Shown here: positions 1 to 6,196 of the stretch, piece by piece
Position numbering within the stretch: position 1 is the first letter of the stretch
Layout of the letters: every line of letters starts with the position of its first letter
Assembly (NCBI GenBank): GCA_023399095.1
Contig: JAEWQS010000154.1
Location: 1 to 8,264, forward strand
Reading direction: 5' to 3'
Source of the DNA: Bacillota bacterium
Lineage (GTDB): Bacteria; Bacillota; Clostridia; Christensenellales; SZUA-584
DNA length: 8,264 nucleotides
Notes under the pieces: generated by a model
Database searches by the model: none
Told to the model about the DNA's origin: nothing
What the model saw: only the letters and a program-made list of their open reading frames with translations
Program-made: the position numbers and the translations under genes

Positions 1-28
1 CCACATTCTACGACGCAGAACTAACGCC
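1..28 (+). repeat. 28-bp direct repeat, left copy
   Basis: The first 28 bases of the window recur without mismatch at 8012-8039. The match stops at base 29 (g here, t at 8040). It could extend further left, because the window begins at the repeat. In this copy the repeat forms the left arm of the hairpin at 6-54; the other copy lacks the right arm. The two copies bracket the whole sugar locus and the IS remnant. It may be an attachment-site-like duplication, a piece of a dispersed element or terminator, or an assembly edge effect. Confidence 0.85.
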
Positions 29-54
29 GGTAAGTTCTGCGGCATAGAATTTTT
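6..54 (+). terminator. Probable rho-independent terminator of an upstream gene
   Basis: Bases 6-22 pair with 33-49 (17 positions with two mismatches, at 11/44 and 13/42) around a loop at 23-32. Five T's follow at 50-54. The outer bases CCACA (1-5) can pair with TGTGG (54-58) across a bulge, which makes the structure longer than a typical terminator. The T-run is on the right-hand side, so it would end rightward transcription coming from beyond the left edge. On the minus strand no T-run follows, so it is a poorer terminator for the leftward ROK gene. Confidence 0.6.
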
Positions 55-135
55 GTGGAACCTCTATATTCCTCAGCAACGATTAGTTTCAAAAAGTAAA
101 GAAAAGAATCTACAACCACAGCATCAAGCTCTTTT

Positions 136-154
136 CCGCAATTTTCAATTGCGG
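136..154. repeat. Perfect 8-bp stem-loop
   Basis: CCGCAATT (136-143) pairs perfectly with AATTGCGG (147-154) around TTC. No T-run follows on either strand: on the plus strand four T's precede the stem, and these become A's after it on the minus strand. It is therefore not a standard terminator. Its function is unknown. Confidence 0.5.
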
Positions 155-283
155 TTAGACGACTAAAAGATGATTTGTAGAGAAACTGGATAGATATTAA
201 ACTATGGCTATGCCAGTAAGTATTACCACATGGCGACGGGCAATGAGAAAGATAAAGTTTTAGTCTCCGGTGATACTGTTTTG

Positions 284-311
284 CTCCGATAACATCATAA
301 TGTTATCGGAG
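284..311. repeat. Perfect 12-bp palindromic stem-loop
   Basis: CTCCGATAACAT (284-295) pairs perfectly with ATGTTATCGGAG (300-311) around the tetraloop CATA. It is the most regular inverted repeat of the left intergenic region. No T-run follows on either strand. Possible roles are a protein-binding palindrome, an RNA-stabilising hairpin or a factor-assisted terminator. The sequence does not decide between these. Confidence 0.55.
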
Positions 312-350
312 AGTCATTCAATAGCCAACGCGATGAAACAACAAGTGTGT

Positions 351-377
351 TTAGCCGGACATTTTCAGTCTGGCTAA
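351..377 (-). terminator. Stem-loop downstream of the ROK gene, possible terminator
   Basis: TTAGCCGGAC (351-360) pairs with GTCTGGCTAA (368-377), with one G-U pair, around a 7-base loop. Read leftward it is the first stem-loop after the repressor's stop codon, about 35 bases beyond it. No proper T-run follows, so it is a weak terminator by sequence. It may act instead as a 3'-end stabilising structure. Confidence 0.35.
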
Positions 378-411
378 TAAGCATAATAAGAGATATTCAC
401 CAAACTAGGGT

Positions 412-1539
412 TTATACATCCTTTAAAAAACGCTCTATGAAAACCAGCGCGGCACCGACGGCAGTCGCATGAATTTTGTATCTGCAAGCCTGAATGTACA
501 ATCCGGAGGATTCATAGGTTTCTCTATCTGATATGATTTTTCGCAGGAGATCGAGATGTTCGTCCATGTAGACGCCCACGTAGCCCCCCAATATTACGTT
601 ACAGTCAAAAACCATGCGCAAGTTGTTAACGGTGATAGCCAGATGTTCTAAGTATTCTCTCCACAGATTGACATGGTGGACGCTTCCCTGTCGGACCAGC
701 TTGAAAAAATCGTCCAGATTACCGTTTGCGGTATTGGATAAGATGCTGGCAGAACAATAAGAGTCTACACAACCTCGTTGACCGCAATAGCAGCTTCGAC
801 CGTCATTTATCAGCGTTATATGCCCGAACTCTCCGCTGCGCTGATTTTCGCCAAGATAAAGTTGATTATTAAAGAGTATCGCGCCGCCGATAGTATTATT
901 TAATGATATGTATATTGCGTTTTCACAACCCTCCTCGATCCACAGCTCGGCTATCCCGCCTGCATTGGCGTCATTGCACAGCTCGCAAGGATAAGGTATA
1001 AATCGGGCGAAATGTTCGCTGGTTCCGTTGGCGAAGCCGAGTATAGATGTGTGACATATCGACCGCTTATCTTCGGATACAATTGCGGGAACCGCAATGC
1101 CGACTCCGAGCACCTTGCTGCATTCAATTCCGGATCTGAGAATGAGGTTATCGATGATCTGGCCAACCTGCTTGAAATAAGCGTCGCTTTCGGAGAAGGT
1201 GATAGACACTTTTTCGCTGACGACCAAGTTTCCGCAGAGATCGACAATCACGGGGACAATAAAGTCCGAGGAGATATCCAGGCCGACCGAATAACGCGCA
1301 GAGGAGTTGAATGTTATGGCCTCGGGCTTTCGGCCTCCTGTTGACTCCAAAGTGCCGACTTTCTTTATAAGACCTTCCTCTTCCAAGCTTCTGATGTTCT
1401 GCGAAATAGTCGGCAGACTCATGTTGAGTGCAACCGCAATTTCTTGCTTGGATAGTTTTTCGGTCTGATACATCAGTTGGAAAATACGGTGTCGGTTAAT
1501 TTTCTTCAATTCGATATTGTTTAGTTTGTCTTTGACCAT
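412..1539 (-). CDS. ROK-family transcriptional regulator (XylR/NagC type)
   Basis: This is a probable sugar-responsive repressor of the divergent operon, 375 residues, the usual length for XylR/NagC-type ROK regulators. An N-terminal winged helix-turn-helix (about residues 15-62, with LSKQEIAVALNMSLPTISQN) is followed by a ROK domain. That domain carries the NDANA motif (189-193) and the zinc site H240, C250, C252 and C257 in a CxCGxxGC arrangement. The nucleotide-binding start of ROK kinases (DxGxT) is degenerate here (DISSD, 88-92), which fits a regulator rather than a sugar kinase. The frame stays open further upstream to 1608, but ATG 1539 is chosen because AGAGGT (plus-strand 1545-1550) lies just ahead of it; ATG 1554 is an alternative. 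It is divergent from the esterase/ABC operon, and a palindrome over its own -10 box suggests autoregulation. The inducer is probably the imported sugar, a polyol or a derivative. The family is sure; the target is inferred. Confidence 0.93.
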   Translation of the reverse strand: MVKDKLNNIELKKINRHRIFQLMYQTEKLSKQEIAVALNMSLPTISQNIRSLEEEGLIKKVGTLESTGGRKPEAITFNSSARYSVGLDISSDFIVPVIVDLCGNLVVSEKVSITFSESDAYFKQVGQIIDNLILRSGIECSKVLGVGIAVPAIVSEDKRSICHTSILGFANGTSEHFARFIPYPCELCNDANAGGIAELWIEEGCENAIYISLNNTIGGAILFNNQLYLGENQRSGEFGHITLINDGRSCYCGQRGCVDSYCSASILSNTANGNLDDFFKLVRQGSVHHVNLWREYLEHLAITVNNLRMVFDCNVILGGYVGVYMDEHLDLLRKIISDRETYESSGLYIQACRYKIHATAVGAALVFIERFLKDV

Positions 1540-1563
1540 CTGCGACCTCTTCATACTAAATAC

Positions 1564-1591
1564 ATGTTTTATAAAAGCAATTATAGAACAT
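1564..1591. promoter_or_regulatory. Candidate operator for the ROK repressor
   Basis: ATGTTTTATAA (1564-1574) and TTATAGAACAT (1581-1591) form an inverted repeat with 10 of 11 matching positions and a 6-base centre. It overlaps the repressor's -10 box. Spaced AT-rich palindromes are usual ROK operators. A similar half-site, AATAAAAACAT (1695-1705), overlaps the -10/start region of the divergent esterase promoter, which would allow control of both directions. The binding assignment is inference from position and symmetry only. Confidence 0.4.
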
Positions 1592-1608
1592 ATTGAGAGA
1601 AAAAGCAA
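1580..1608 (-). promoter_or_regulatory. Promoter of the ROK regulator gene
   Basis: Read on the minus strand, TTGCTT (plus-strand 1603-1608) and a perfect TATAAT (plus-strand 1580-1585) are separated by 17 bases. The -10 box sits about 40 bases upstream of the chosen start codon at 1539. This fits the housekeeping sigma factor. Confidence 0.65.
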
Positions 1609-1669
1609 ACTGCTTATTTTTTGTATTGAGAAATGGCGATTAATTTGTCATTTTCGCGCTATTTCCTGC

Positions 1670-1697
1670 TTGACATATGAAAATCGATAAGTATAAT
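1670..1697 (+). promoter_or_regulatory. Strong consensus promoter of the esterase/ABC operon
   Basis: TTGACA (1670-1675) and TATAAT (1692-1697) are both perfect consensus hexamers, separated by 16 bases. Transcription would start near 1704, leaving a leader of about 60 bases before the TTG start at 1765. A promoter this close to consensus would be strong without control, which fits a repressed, inducible operon under the adjacent ROK regulator. Confidence 0.8.
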
Positions 1698-1764
1698 AAA
1701 AACATAAACAAAATACATTAACAAAAGGCATTACTAAAAGTGCATCGGAGAGGGGATTGGACAA

Positions 1765-2550
1765 TTGGCTTTCTTTACGGGGAACGTATACTCGAGGTCT
1801 ATGTTGATGGATACGCAGCTTAATATCATCGTACCTCAAGATGGACGAAAATACATCGCAGGTTCCCTCCCGAAGACCGTGATACTGTTACATGGTTTAT
1901 CAGATAATGCAAGCGCGTGGTATAGAAGAACGTCGATTGAACGTTATGCGGAAGAATATAACATCATCGTGGCTATGCCGGAAGTGCAGCGAAGCTATTA
2001 TAATAATATGGTCTACGGACAAAATGCTTATTCGTATATAGCTCATGAATTGCCGAAATTGCTGGAGTCAATGTTTAAGGCTTCGGTGGCAAGAGAGGAT
2101 ATCATGATCGCAGGGCTGTCTATGGGGGGATACGGTGCTATATATACTGCCTTCAAAAATCCGGAGGTGTTTGGATACTGCGGCGCATTTTCCGGCGCTT
2201 ATGATATTCAGAGCTTAATGGAGATGCCGGTAGAGACCGTTCCGGTTGTAGAAGGGATGAAAAAGGATGTGCAGGCTATCTTTGGATCCGATATGAAGAT
2301 ACCCGTTGAAAGCACAATACCGTATGTTCTGCGAGAAGCCAGCAGAATGGCCAGGAGGCCAAAGCTGTATATGACGTGCGGTACCGAGGATTTTTTGTAC
2401 CCTGTTAACAAAGAAGTCAGAGACATGTGTCAGGAGTTCTCCATAGATCTGGTATACGAGGAATGGAACGGTGAACATGAATGGGGTTTCTGGGATCAGT
2501 CCATCCAAAAAATGTTCCAGTTGTACTGGGGCGATAGATTGTTTTTATAA
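1765..2550 (+). CDS. Alpha/beta-hydrolase esterase (tributyrin esterase / EstA-like)
   Basis: This is a 261-residue serine esterase of the putative-esterase (esterase D / tributyrin esterase) family, which hydrolyses short acyl esters, including acetylated sugars in some members. The oxyanion-hole HG is at 43-44. The nucleophile is S119 in GLSMGG, and D209 (in GTEDFLYP) and H238 (in GEHEW) complete the triad. No signal peptide is visible, so it acts in the cytoplasm. The start is TTG at 1765: GGAGAGGGG (1747-1755) lies 9 bases upstream, and the resulting N-terminus (MAFFTGNVYSRSMLMDTQ) resembles family N-termini, which ATGs at 1801 or 1807 would cut off. It is the first gene after the strong promoter, 54 bases before the sugar-binding protein gene. 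Context suggests it deacylates an imported ester of a sugar or polyol. An S-formylglutathione hydrolase role is possible but less likely here. Substrate is inference. Confidence 0.9.
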   Translation: MAFFTGNVYSRSMLMDTQLNIIVPQDGRKYIAGSLPKTVILLHGLSDNASAWYRRTSIERYAEEYNIIVAMPEVQRSYYNNMVYGQNAYSYIAHELPKLLESMFKASVAREDIMIAGLSMGGYGAIYTAFKNPEVFGYCGAFSGAYDIQSLMEMPVETVPVVEGMKKDVQAIFGSDMKIPVESTIPYVLREASRMARRPKLYMTCGTEDFLYPVNKEVRDMCQEFSIDLVYEEWNGEHEWGFWDQSIQKMFQLYWGDRLFL

Positions 2551-2604
2551 GTTTTGCTTTTCACATGATGAAATGCAAAATACTTATCATACAGGAGGGA
2601 AATA

Positions 2605-3615
2605 ATGAAAAGGTTGTTTGTAATTTTGATTGTGGTTGCGCTTGTTTTTGGTGCGGCAGCATGCTCTATGGAAAACCCGGTTGTGGAGTCTAAGCCTTCA
2701 GCAACGTCGGATGTATCTGACGATGCGCAGGCCTCTGAAGCACCTGTCGAATCGTCAGGCGAGGTTCTCAAGGTTGGCTTTACGGTGCAGGATCTGACCA
2801 ACGAGTATTTTGCCACTTTAATCAAAGGCATACAGGACCATCAGGCGGAATACGGTATTGAGCTGTATGTGAACGATGCGAAGTCGGATGCGACGGCTCA
2901 GGTGACGGCAATTGAAAACTTTGTAACCCAAGGAATGGATATCATCGTGATTTGTCCAATTGATCCGGTTGCACCGGAGAATGCGGTGAAGGAAGCGCAG
3001 GCGGCGGGTATTCCCGTTATCAGCTGGTCCGAGTTTGTGGAAGGAAGCGCCGCATTCCTGACGCTTGACCAGCATCAGTATGGTTTTACAGCAGGCGTTA
3101 TTGCCGGTAACTGGATAAAAGAAAACTTCCCGAACGAAGAGGATGCAAAGGTGCTGTATATCTATGTGCCTGAAGTGACTGCGCTTGCCGAGCGTGGACA
3201 GGGGCTCAAAGATGGTTTGGCTTCCATTGCGCCAAATGTCACAATCGTTGGCGAGCAGGCCGGAAATACTCCCGAGGCGGGTATGAAGGCGGCTGAGACG
3301 ATGGTGACGAGCAATCCTGACCTGAATGTTATCGTATGTGGCAACGACGCGGCTGCTTTGGGCGCGTATGAAGCGATGGCAGCAGCGGGTAAAAAGGCCG
3401 GCGAAGTGTGTATAGTGGGCTGTGATGCCAACTCGGAAGCGATTGCGAAAATCAAAGAAGGCTCCATGTACGTCGGCACCGCCGATATCGGTACCTACAA
3501 TCAGGGTGAAAAATTCCTGGCTTTGGCCAAGAAGGTTTTTGAGGAAGGTCCTCAACCAGATCCCGTATATGTTGACTTTATTCCGGTTACATCTGAAAAC
3601 ATCAGCAACTACTGA
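2605..3615 (+). CDS. Sugar ABC transporter substrate-binding lipoprotein (RbsB-like)
   Basis: This 336-residue protein captures the sugar outside the membrane for the ATPase and permease encoded next. A signal sequence (MK-R, hydrophobic 4-19) ends in AAAC, so C20 is the probable lipidated cysteine. A Ser/Ala/Glu-rich linker (about 21-52) joins it to the binding domain. The periplasmic-binding-protein domain of the ribose/galactose (Peripla_BP_4) family spans about 54-330: VGFTVQDLTNEYF opens it, PIDPVAPENAV (118-128) is the first-lobe loop, R197 lies in the ERGQG hinge segment, and NDAAALGA (247-254) and GCDAN (272-276) are the usual ligand-side motifs. AGGAGGG (2593-2599) precedes the ATG. 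A strong stem-loop follows the stop codon. The family also binds pentoses, hexoses and polyols (ribose, xylose, xylitol, inositol types), so the ligand cannot be named. The dehydrogenase downstream points to a polyol or a sugar metabolised through one. Confidence 0.95.
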   Translation: MKRLFVILIVVALVFGAAACSMENPVVESKPSATSDVSDDAQASEAPVESSGEVLKVGFTVQDLTNEYFATLIKGIQDHQAEYGIELYVNDAKSDATAQVTAIENFVTQGMDIIVICPIDPVAPENAVKEAQAAGIPVISWSEFVEGSAAFLTLDQHQYGFTAGVIAGNWIKENFPNEEDAKVLYIYVPEVTALAERGQGLKDGLASIAPNVTIVGEQAGNTPEAGMKAAETMVTSNPDLNVIVCGNDAAALGAYEAMAAAGKKAGEVCIVGCDANSEAIAKIKEGSMYVGTADIGTYNQGEKFLALAKKVFEEGPQPDPVYVDFIPVTSENISNY

Positions 3616-3629
3616 TATGTAAGTGTTTG

Positions 3630-3666
3630 GGCGCCTGCATCACGGATTATCCGGGATGCAGGCGTC
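3630..3666 (+). other. Intercistronic stem-loop between binding-protein and ATPase genes
   Basis: CGCCTGCATC (3632-3641) pairs perfectly with GATGCAGGCG (3655-3664). The stem can extend at its base (G3630-C3666) and inside (CGGA 3643-3646 with TCCG 3650-3653). It starts 14 bases after the binding-protein stop codon. No T-run follows directly, so it is more likely an mRNA-stabilising or partial-termination element than a full terminator. In ABC operons such structures keep the binding protein more abundant than the ATPase and permease. Confidence 0.7.
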
Positions 3667-3715
3667 TGACAGATGTGCGATTTTTCAGATTGCGTATGCA
3701 AGGAGGGCCAAATGC

Positions 3716-5206
3716 ATGAGCGAACCAATTCTACAGCTTAAAAATATCAAGAAACTTTACCCTGGAGTTGTAGCGCTTAACAATGTGTCGCTCGATTTCC
3801 AGCAAGGAGAGGTTCATGCGATTGTCGGCGAAAATGGTGCGGGAAAGTCTACTTTCATTAAAATCGTAACGGGAGCCATATCTGCTACCGAAGGCGAGAT
3901 CATTTTTGAAGGAAAACCTGTTATCAACAATTCACCGATAAAGTCGTTAAATATGGGTATTGCTGCGATTTATCAGGAGTTTAACTTATTTCCGTATTTG
4001 AGTATAGCAGAAAACATTTTCTATGGGCGTTATCCCACAAAGGGAGCCTCCGTTGATTTTAAACAGATTGAAAAGAAAACATCAGAAATTCTTAATGAAC
4101 TGGGAGTAAATCTAGACCCAAATACAAAAGTAATGGATCTCAGCGTGGGATATCAGCAGATTGTGGAAATTGCCAAAGCAGTCTCGCGTAATATAAAAGT
4201 GCTCATTATGGATGAACCTTCAGCGCCGTTAACCAATATAGAAGTCGAACATCTCTTTGCCATTATGGAACGTATAAAAAAGCAAAACGTCTCCATTGTA
4301 TACATATCGCACAGATTGGAGGAAATTTTTAGGATCTGTGATAAGGTGTCTATTTTCAGAGACGGCGAGTATGTAGGAAGCATGCGGGTTGAAGAAACAA
4401 ACATTAATGAATTGGTTCACACAATGGTTAACCGCGACATTCATGACCAGTTTCCCAAAAAAGAATATGAACGCCAGGAAAAAGTGCTGGAAATCAAAAA
4501 TCTCAATACTAATCGCCTGAAAGATATTAATTTATCAGCATATAAGGGGGAGATACTCGGATTGGCGGGATTGGTTGGCGCTGGTCGAACCGAGATCGCC
4601 AGAGCGCTCTTTGGAGCGGATAAAATCAAAAGCGGCGAGTTCTATCTGTATGATAAAAAAATCAGAATCCGATCCTGTCGGGATGCGATAAATGCAGGGA
4701 TCGGGTTGATTCCCGAGGACAGGAAAAAGCAGGGTGTGCTTCTTAAGATGTCCATTACTGAGAACACAACTTATGCCAATATGAAGCAAATATCGCGCTG
4801 GGGCGTTATCAATAAAGCCAAAGACAAGGCACAAGCTAAAAAATACCGCGACTTGATGAAGATTAAGGTGTCCTCGCTTGCTCAGAAAGCCGGACAACTG
4901 AGCGGCGGTAATCAACAAAAAGTTGTGCTGGCAAAGTGGATGTTTACTAATTGCCAATTGCTGATTTTTGACGAACCGACGCGAGGCATTGATATTGGTG
5001 CAAAGCAGGAGATATATAACCTGATGCACGATCTGGTGAAGCAGGGCAAAGTCGTGATTATGATCACTTCAGAGATGCCCGAACTGCTGGGCATGTCGGA
5101 TCGCATTGTCGTGATGCATGAGGGCAAAATATCGGGCGTTCTGACCAGGGAAGAAGCAACACAAAAGAAAGTGCTTCAGTTGTCATCAGGTTTGTCCATA
5201 AATTAA
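3716..5206 (+). CDS. Sugar ABC transporter ATP-binding protein, two ABC domains (RbsA/XylG/MglA-like)
   Basis: This 496-residue protein powers import with the adjacent permease and binding protein. It has the tandem-domain layout of the carbohydrate-uptake (CUT2) ATPases. Domain 1 has Walker A GENGAGKST (38-46), Q-loop Q87, signature LSVGYQQ (142-148), Walker B LIMDEP (163-168) and switch histidine H199. Domain 2 has a degenerate Walker A (GLVGAGRTE, 285-293), a full signature LSGGNQQK (395-402), Walker B LIFDEP (416-421) and TSEMPE in place of the histidine loop. This asymmetry is normal for the family. The frame is open back to 3623, but ATG 3716 is chosen because AGGAGGG (3701-3707) sits 8 bases upstream and the protein then starts like its relatives (MSEPILQLKNIKK). 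The permease gene follows after 16 bases. Confidence 0.96.
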   Translation: MSEPILQLKNIKKLYPGVVALNNVSLDFQQGEVHAIVGENGAGKSTFIKIVTGAISATEGEIIFEGKPVINNSPIKSLNMGIAAIYQEFNLFPYLSIAENIFYGRYPTKGASVDFKQIEKKTSEILNELGVNLDPNTKVMDLSVGYQQIVEIAKAVSRNIKVLIMDEPSAPLTNIEVEHLFAIMERIKKQNVSIVYISHRLEEIFRICDKVSIFRDGEYVGSMRVEETNINELVHTMVNRDIHDQFPKKEYERQEKVLEIKNLNTNRLKDINLSAYKGEILGLAGLVGAGRTEIARALFGADKIKSGEFYLYDKKIRIRSCRDAINAGIGLIPEDRKKQGVLLKMSITENTTYANMKQISRWGVINKAKDKAQAKKYRDLMKIKVSSLAQKAGQLSGGNQQKVVLAKWMFTNCQLLIFDEPTRGIDIGAKQEIYNLMHDLVKQGKVVIMITSEMPELLGMSDRIVVMHEGKISGVLTREEATQKKVLQLSSGLSIN

Positions 5207-5222
5207 TGTTGTGGAGGTTTCT

Positions 5223-6170
5223 ATGAAAAGAAAAATTGATTGGTCACGATACGGCATATTCTTTGCGCTGGTTATCCTGATAATATTTTTTGCAGTCAGC
5301 GAAAAGTCGTTTCTGAAAATAAACAATATTTTCAATATACTCAGACAAGTTTCAATTGTGGGTGTCTGCGCCGTGGGCATGACGTTTGTTATTTTGACGG
5401 GTGGTATGGATCTTTCGGTTGGCTCGGTTTTAGGCGTGTCGGCAGTCAGTGCGTCGTTGATTATGGCTGGCGGCATTCATCCGATAGTTGCGGTGGTGGT
5501 ATCACTGGCAATTGGGGCACTGACTGGCTTTATTAACGCATTTTTTATAAACAAGGTTGAGATAGCCCCAATTATTATGACGCTGGGCATGATGACGATT
5601 CTCAGAGGCGTTGCGTATATCATATCGGGCGGATTGCCGGTGTATGGTGTGCCGGAAGGGTTCACGTTTATAGGACAAGGCTATATTACGGTTATCCCTG
5701 TTCCGGTTTTGTTTATGATTATTGCTTTTGCAGTGGGCTATTTCGTACTCAACAAAACGGTGTTTGGCAGATCGGTTTACGGAATTGGCGGAAACCAAGA
5801 AGCCTCTCGCCTCTCAGGCGTTAATGTGAAAAAAGTGATCTATAAAGTATACATGCTGGCAGGAATGCTTTATGCGATTGCGGGACTCATTCTTCTGGCG
5901 CGCGTCAATTCCGGACAGCCCAAAGCAGGAGACGGATATGAAATGGACGTCATTACTGCCTGTGTTCTGGGAGGAATCAGCGTCAGCGGCGGAGAGGGGC
6001 GCATGAGCGGTGTTATCGTCGGAGTTCTTTTAATGGGCACTCTTGCGAATGGTATGGTTATTCTCAACGTTCCAGAATTCTGGCAGTGGGTGGTGAAAGG
6101 AAGCGTTTTGATTCTCGCTGTGTCGATTGACAAGCTGGCTTTGAAAAGCAAGTCTATGGCAAGAGGCTAA
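5223..6170 (+). CDS. Sugar ABC transporter permease (RbsC-like)
   Basis: This 315-residue, strongly hydrophobic membrane protein forms the translocation channel of the sugar importer, probably as a homodimer, since only one permease gene is present. A short basic N-terminus is followed by several membrane segments (for example about 11-25, 44-60, 66-82, 86-108, 160-176, 210-227 and 263-281). Diagnostic family motifs are LTGGMDLSVGS (58-68), GGNQEASRLSGV (189-200) and the ATPase-contact segment VLGGISVSGGEGR (248-260). ATG 5223 is preferred to the in-frame GTG at 5211 because GGAGG (5213-5217) overlaps the latter and is correctly placed for the former. The neighbouring binding protein and ATPase complete the transporter. 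The substrate class is the same as theirs. Confidence 0.95.
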   Translation: MKRKIDWSRYGIFFALVILIIFFAVSEKSFLKINNIFNILRQVSIVGVCAVGMTFVILTGGMDLSVGSVLGVSAVSASLIMAGGIHPIVAVVVSLAIGALTGFINAFFINKVEIAPIIMTLGMMTILRGVAYIISGGLPVYGVPEGFTFIGQGYITVIPVPVLFMIIAFAVGYFVLNKTVFGRSVYGIGGNQEASRLSGVNVKKVIYKVYMLAGMLYAIAGLILLARVNSGQPKAGDGYEMDVITACVLGGISVSGGEGRMSGVIVGVLLMGTLANGMVILNVPEFWQWVVKGSVLILAVSIDKLALKSKSMARG

Positions 6171-6196
6171 CAGAAAGAGAGTAAGGAGGAATCAAT

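Larger units (their letters stand above)
29..411. other. Intergenic region without a recognisable gene
   Basis: This stretch lies between the left repeat and the 3' end of the repressor gene. No frame gives a protein I recognise, and frames are short. Apart from the terminator-like hairpin at its left edge it contains three stem-loops (136-154, 284-311, 351-377), which are listed separately. A 33-codon frame from 194 to 292, closed by stops on both sides, looks superficially protein-like but has no ribosome binding site, so I do not call it. Confidence 0.6.

Noticed and set aside
194..292. Short rightward frame of about 33 codons (ending VSGDTVLLR) that looks protein-like
   Set aside because: It has no ribosome binding site, no good start before ATG 230 and no family resemblance I can name, and its stop falls inside a hairpin. 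It could be a gene remnant, but that cannot be supported.
412..1539. ROK protein as a sugar kinase that would complete the pathway
   Set aside because: It has an N-terminal DNA-binding domain and a degenerate phosphate-binding start (DISSD instead of DxGxT), so it is a regulator.
1646..1675. Possible catabolite-repression (cre) site or TGTCA/TGACA inverted repeat upstream of the operon promoter
   Set aside because: The CGCG-centred stretch does not fit the cre consensus, having an extra base and mismatched flanks. The TGTCA...TGACA pair is only 5 bases long with a 20-base gap.
2552..2580. Weak hairpin TTTTGC...GCAAAA between the esterase and binding-protein genes, as a terminator
   Set aside because: The stem is short and AT-rich and no T-run follows. 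It would not separate the esterase from the operon.
2818..3555. Long minus-strand open frame (245 codons) opposite the binding-protein gene
   Set aside because: It lies antisense to a clearly recognised lipoprotein gene, and its sequence has no domain-like motifs. It is a shadow frame caused by the codon usage of the real gene.
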